Part shown: piece after piece, positions 15,884 to 19,276 of the stretch | Layout: every line of letters starts with the position of its first letter | Numbering within the stretch: the first letter of the stretch is position 1 | The notes under the pieces: model-generated | Told to the model about the DNA's origin: nothing | Database searches by the model: none | What the model saw: the letters and a program-made list of their open reading frames with translations, nothing else | Source of the DNA: a bacterium | GTDB lineage: Bacteria; Patescibacteriota; Minisyncoccia; Moranbacterales; UBA2206 | Length of the DNA: 19,276 bases | Direction of reading: 5' to 3' | NCBI GenBank assembly: GCA_021779205.1 | Contig: JAJYBE010000015.1 | Location: forward strand, 1-19,276 | Program-made: the position numbers and the translations under genes

Positions 15884-17458
15884 ATGACTAATAGATTTAA
15901 AAAAATATTCAATCGAACAACAATTTATTATTGGTTGTTGGCATTGATTTTTTTAGTCGGCTTATTTTTGCGCACCTATCACTATCATGACTGGCTCCGA
16001 TTCAATGCCGATCAGGGGCGCGATGCAATTTTAGTCGGCGATGTTGTTAATGGAAAAAATTCTTGGCCGCTACTTGGACCGAAAGCGGGCGGAACAGAAT
16101 TTAAACTCGGACCGGCGTTTTATTATTTTGAAATTATTTCTGCTAAAATTTTTGGTAATTATCCCGATAAAATGGCCTATCCGGATTTATTGACTTCACT
16201 TTTATGTATTCCGCTTTTATTTCTTTTTCTAAGGAAATATTTTGAAAAAAAATTATCCGTTGCTTTAGTAGCCTTATTCTCTTTTTCTTTCTATGCGATT
16301 CAATATTCTCGTTTTGCATGGAATCCAAATTCCATACCTTTTTGGGTAACTTTAGCGCTATATGGAATTATTAATATTATTGAAAAGAAAAACAACAAAA
16401 AAATAATTTGGTCAATTATCGCCGGTTTGGCTGTCGGTATTGGAATGCAATTGCATACTACGCTTTTTGTTTTTTTGCCACTAACCACGATCATTGTTTT
16501 TTTTGCACTGGCAATAAAAAGTAAAAAGATATTAAAATATTTTTTTATTATTTTAACTATTTCATTATTTTTGAATGTTCCGCAATTTATTGATGAATAT
16601 CAAACACACGGAAAGAATATGAAAGCTTTTTTTGGGGGAATGAAAACCAAGCAAAAAAAAGAAAGTTCGATCTTGGCAGATTTGCTAAGAGATACCAGCT
16701 GTTGGACGCAAGGAAATATTGAAATTATTTCCGGTTATGAAATTTCAGACAGTTGTTCCATTAAAACAAGTGGCTATGCACAAGATTTAATTATTTTAGC
16801 TTTTGGCTTGATATTTGTTTTTGGCGGAATGGCTATCGGTTTTAATTATTTCCTAAAAGAAATCGATTTTAATAAAAAAGCTTTCCTCGGAGTGATTTTT
16901 CTATATCTTGGCATTGCCTATGTTATTTTTATACCATTGGCATTTGAGCTTTCCATGCGCTTCTTTTTGGTTATTATTTTTTCACCATTTTTATTAGCGG
17001 GATTTTGGGTAAAATTTTTAGCAGAAAAATTTCCAAAAAAACGCATATTCGTCATAGCAATTATAATTTTTATAAGCTTGATTGGATTGAATCTTTATTT
17101 TATACAAAAAACATTCGCCACAAACAGCGAATATGAAAAAGGCAAAGCAAAAGGAAAGGTGGATATTGTGAATTTAGGAGAATTGGAAGCTATTTCTGAT
17201 TTTATCATTGCCAATTCAAATAAAAATTCGCAAGCCTATCTTGGAGGAAATCAACAAGTTCTTTTCAAGGCGACAAAATCGATTGAATTTTTAGTTGCTA
17301 AAGCTCAAATTGAAATTGTTCCTATTCGCAAAAACGATGATGGCCAACGACCACTTTTCACTCTTACGTTGGCAAGAAAAAAAAACAACTCTTCCAATTC
17401 CAATATAAACGAAAAAGAAGCAAGGCTAGGCAGGTTTCTAATTATTCTAAAAAAATAA
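15884..17458 (+). CDS. GT-C family membrane glycosyltransferase, array member 6
   Basis: 524 residues, slightly the shortest of the array. Landmarks are FLRTYHYHDWLRF, acidic loop DQGRD (43-47), SWPLLGPKAGG, LGPAFYYFEIISAKIFGNYPDKMAYPD, SRFAWNPNSIPFW, GMQLHTTLF and MRFFLVIIF. The central outer loop has the Cys pair C273 and C291. The C-terminal soluble part holds LGELEAISDFI, shared in form with the sisters (LGE-L/M-x-x-[IV]-[AS]-[DN]-Y/F). It ends in LGRFLIILKK. It lies 6 bases after the previous stop and 2 bases before the esterase gene, so the esterase and MprF-like genes probably belong to the same transcript. Sugar and acceptor are unknown. Confidence 0.85.
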   Translation: MTNRFKKIFNRTTIYYWLLALIFLVGLFLRTYHYHDWLRFNADQGRDAILVGDVVNGKNSWPLLGPKAGGTEFKLGPAFYYFEIISAKIFGNYPDKMAYPDLLTSLLCIPLLFLFLRKYFEKKLSVALVALFSFSFYAIQYSRFAWNPNSIPFWVTLALYGIINIIEKKNNKKIIWSIIAGLAVGIGMQLHTTLFVFLPLTTIIVFFALAIKSKKILKYFFIILTISLFLNVPQFIDEYQTHGKNMKAFFGGMKTKQKKESSILADLLRDTSCWTQGNIEIISGYEISDSCSIKTSGYAQDLIILAFGLIFVFGGMAIGFNYFLKEIDFNKKAFLGVIFLYLGIAYVIFIPLAFELSMRFFLVIIFSPFLLAGFWVKFLAEKFPKKRIFVIAIIIFISLIGLNLYFIQKTFATNSEYEKGKAKGKVDIVNLGELEAISDFIIANSNKNSQAYLGGNQQVLFKATKSIEFLVAKAQIEIVPIRKNDDGQRPLFTLTLARKKNNSSNSNINEKEARLGRFLIILKK

Positions 17459-17460
17459 CA

Positions 17461-18450
17461 ATGAGTAGATTTAAAAAAATCTTAAAAAGTAAAATCACTT
17501 GGGTAATTATTTTTTTTCTTTGCGTATTTGGAATATTGGGTATGCTTTTTCCATCGCAAATGCTAGACACTTTTCGCTATCTTCCTTATAGCCACAATCC
17601 TTTTGCATGGACAAAAAATGAAAGCATTCCCGAACTTAACAAGCAAATAGCCTCACCGGATTTTATTGCGCAACTGAAAGTCAAATCAATGCTTGTCAAA
17701 TTTAACCTAACAATGAACGAGCGCGAAAAAAGAGAGGTCATTGCCTATTTGCCAAAAGGCTATAATCCTAATGACACAACAAAGCGTTATCCGGTGATTT
17801 ATTTATTGCATGGATCTCCTGGTCAAGATATGGATTGGCTAATCGAAGGAAATGCGCAAAAAACTTTTGATAGTGAAATTGAAAGTGGAAAAATTATTCC
17901 TTGTATCGCTATTTTTCCCGATGGAAATGGCGGATCAAATAATGACACGCAATTTATAAATTCTGCTGACGGCAAAGAACTCAATGAAGATTTCATCGCA
18001 AAAATAGTGACCGGTTTTGTTGACGCAAATTTTAACACAATTCCCGATCCGCTTCATCGCGCTATCGGCGGAGCATCTTCCGGTGGTTTTGGTGCGTTGA
18101 ATATCGGATTGAAACATCAAGATATTTTTGGTTACATTCTTTCCTTTTCTGGTTATTGGGCGATAGAAAAGGCTCCGGAAACTCAAGTCTATATTCAGCA
18201 TTCGCAAAAAGTGGTTGATGAAAATTCTCCTTCTTTATATATCCCGCAACTAGCAGATAAGAGTGTAAAAGTGTTTTTATTGAGTTCCAATGCCGGAGCG
18301 CCAAAAACGGACACGCAACGCATCAATGATTTATTGCAAAGCAATGGATTTGATGTTCATTTTATTTCTTATAACGGATCACATTCATGGGGGTTTTGGT
18401 CAAAACACCTATTCAGAGGTCTCGAGTGGCTGAATAATCTTTGGAAATAA
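17461..18450 (+). CDS. Membrane-anchored esterase-D-type alpha/beta hydrolase
   Basis: 329 residues. There is a short basic start, then a hydrophobic anchor at about 12-30, then an alpha/beta hydrolase of the esterase D / enterochelin-esterase type (PF00756). Visible landmarks are: IAYLPKGYNPN at about 94-104, the oxyanion strand IYLLHGSPGQ at 113-122, the nucleophile elbow GGASSGGFGA at 203-212 (GxSxG with S206), SFSGYW at 228-233, and NGSHSWGFW at 305-313 with the likely catalytic His308. The acid residue is probably between 276 and 290 (D284 or D290). The topology places the catalytic domain outside the cell. It sits 2 bases after the last glycosyltransferase and 7 bases before an MprF/LysX-like gene. 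Candidate roles are deacylation of the glycan or hydrolysis of aminoacyl-phosphatidylglycerol; both are inference. Confidence 0.86.
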   Translation: MSRFKKILKSKITWVIIFFLCVFGILGMLFPSQMLDTFRYLPYSHNPFAWTKNESIPELNKQIASPDFIAQLKVKSMLVKFNLTMNEREKREVIAYLPKGYNPNDTTKRYPVIYLLHGSPGQDMDWLIEGNAQKTFDSEIESGKIIPCIAIFPDGNGGSNNDTQFINSADGKELNEDFIAKIVTGFVDANFNTIPDPLHRAIGGASSGGFGALNIGLKHQDIFGYILSFSGYWAIEKAPETQVYIQHSQKVVDENSPSLYIPQLADKSVKVFLLSSNAGAPKTDTQRINDLLQSNGFDVHFISYNGSHSWGFWSKHLFRGLEWLNNLWK

Positions 18451-18457
18451 TAATCAT

Positions 18458-19276
18458 ATGAATCAGCTAAAAAAAAATATTTTAAAATTAAAATTAACTG
18501 ATTTCCCGATAAAAGTAATCGCTTTTTTGACATTGCTCAGCGGAATAATAATTCTATCCGGAGAATTATTTTTAAAATTTCATCATCATCAAACGCATCT
18601 TTTTTCTACTTATCTTCCATTTGGTTTTTATAAAGGTAAAAAAATCGCTACTCTCTTATTTGGTTTTTCTTTGGTTTATTTGTCTTATAATATTTATAAA
18701 CGCAAATTAATTGCTTGGTGGTCGGCTGTTTTTATTTTGATTTATGTTATTTTAACTCACTTTTCTCACACCAAATCATCATATCCAATGGCTATCGCTC
18801 CGCTTATAACTTTATTTTTACTTTTATATTTCAGATCTTATTTTATTGTCAAAGCTAATGCCTACAATATTGCTCAAGGAATAAAACTTGCTCTCGCCAG
18901 TCTTTTTGTGGCGATTATTTTTGGAACTGCCGGTTTTTGGCTTCTGAATAAAAGAACGTTTGGAATCGATTTTCAACTTAGTCAAGCGCTAATACGCACA
19001 TTGCGTGAATATGCTTTATTGGGAAATGATGATTTGATGATCAGAAATGCTTATGCGGATAATTTTCTTGATACCATAAGAATGTTGGGTATAATTTCTT
19101 TTCTATTTGCTATCTATAGCATATTCAAGCCTTTGTGCAAATTGGAAATATTGGATAGTGAAAAAAAAGTTGCTCACATGGCTGTTGAGTTATATGGAAA
19201 TTCTTCTCTTGATTTTTTTAAAACTTGGTCGGATAAAAATTATTTTTTCGGAAAAAATGACATTGGTTTTATTTCT
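18458..19276 (+). CDS. MprF/LysX-like aminoacyl-phosphatidylglycerol synthase, N-terminal part
   Basis: The frame from ATG 18458 stays open to the window edge: 273 residues, continuing beyond. The first 230 residues carry several hydrophobic helices. Then TAGFWLLNKRTFGIDFQLSQAL at about 157-178 and NFLDTIRMLG at 202-211 match the segment before the catalytic domain in LysX/MprF proteins. The DUF2156 domain (LPG synthase C, PF09924) begins near 240, with GNSSLDFFKTWSDKNYFF at 247-264. These enzymes transfer Lys, Ala or another amino acid from tRNA to phosphatidylglycerol, which lowers negative surface charge. The visible part lacks the N-terminal flippase domain of full MprF, as in LysX and short A-PGS proteins. 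The catalytic core is outside the window, so the amino acid cannot be guessed. It lies 7 bases after the esterase stop. Confidence 0.8.
   Translation, partial: MNQLKKNILKLKLTDFPIKVIAFLTLLSGIIILSGELFLKFHHHQTHLFSTYLPFGFYKGKKIATLLFGFSLVYLSYNIYKRKLIAWWSAVFILIYVILTHFSHTKSSYPMAIAPLITLFLLLYFRSYFIVKANAYNIAQGIKLALASLFVAIIFGTAGFWLLNKRTFGIDFQLSQALIRTLREYALLGNDDLMIRNAYADNFLDTIRMLGIISFLFAIYSIFKPLCKLEILDSEKKVAHMAVELYGNSSLDFFKTWSDKNYFFGKNDIGFIS

Larger units (their letters stand above)
7481..17458 (+). repeat. Tandem array of six paralogous GT-C glycosyltransferase genes
   Basis: Six consecutive genes (7481, 9237, 10880, 12608, 14249, 15884) share one architecture. It consists of a first helix with F-L/V-R-x-Y, an acidic D-Q/E-x-x-D loop, a PLLG block, L/IGPxxYY, a W/SNPN-like block, Q-L-H, and a C-terminal soluble domain ending in a hydrophobic strand plus basic residues. 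Junctions are tight (ATGA overlap, TAATG overlap, gaps of 18 and 6 bases, one gap of 96). A seventh paralogue lies on the minus strand at 2535-4289. The proteins are clearly diverged from each other, so this is an old expansion with local recent exchange. Confidence 0.85.

Noticed and set aside
2180..18304. Many antisense and alternate-frame open stretches of 60-140 codons
   Set aside because: They lie inside strongly supported genes, show no family motifs and have compositions expected from AT-rich membrane protein genes read in other frames.
1..19276. TGA recoding to glycine, as in Gracilibacteria/Absconditabacteria
   Set aside because: TGA ends several genes at natural C-termini, and Gly positions in conserved motifs use GGN codons.

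Overview
The window looks like AT-rich bacterial DNA, roughly one third G+C by eye. The candidate phyla radiation (Patescibacteria) is my best guess. The signs are compact gene packing, A/T-rich start regions with almost no Shine-Dalgarno motifs, and a locus dominated by polytopic membrane glycosyltransferases. TGA is used as a stop (76-78, 9238-9240, 15875-15877), so lineages that read TGA as glycine are excluded. This placement is inference: there is no rRNA or marker gene here. The longest non-coding stretch is 96 bases (12512-12607). I see no tRNA, rRNA, CRISPR array, insertion sequence or convincing hairpin terminator.

Layout. (1) 1-1037, plus strand: the last 25 codons of an asparagine synthase-like protein, then a YbhN/AglD-type (LPG synthase TM family) membrane protein. 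(2) 6155-1046, minus strand, one apparent operon: a PMT_2-type glycosyltransferase, a GT-C membrane glycosyltransferase, and a membrane-anchored GH28 polygalacturonase-like hydrolase that overlaps the gene before it. (3) 6153-6222: a compact divergent promoter region in which two sigma70-type promoters share the palindromic -35 box TTTGCAAA. Both are predicted to give (nearly) leaderless mRNAs. (4) 6220-17458, plus strand: an ALG10/DIE2-like glucosyltransferase, then six tandem paralogous GT-C glycosyltransferases. The first of the six is split by a -1 frame change at an A7 tract that is an in-phase A AAA AAC slippery heptamer. (5) 17461-19276, plus strand: a membrane-anchored esterase-D-type alpha/beta hydrolase, then the start of an MprF/LysX-like aminoacyl-phosphatidylglycerol synthase that runs off the window.

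Working model (inference). This is a cell-envelope glycan and lipid modification locus. Nine GT-C enzymes would use polyprenyl-phosphate-linked sugars on the outer face of the membrane to build a branched or multi-sugar glycan. The GH28 enzyme would trim uronic-acid-type linkages, and the YbhN protein may move a lipid substrate. The esterase/MprF-like pair resembles known systems in which an aminoacyl-PG synthase sits beside an extracytoplasmic aminoacyl-PG hydrolase. No cytoplasmic GT-A/GT-B sugar transferases are present, so donor synthesis must be encoded elsewhere.
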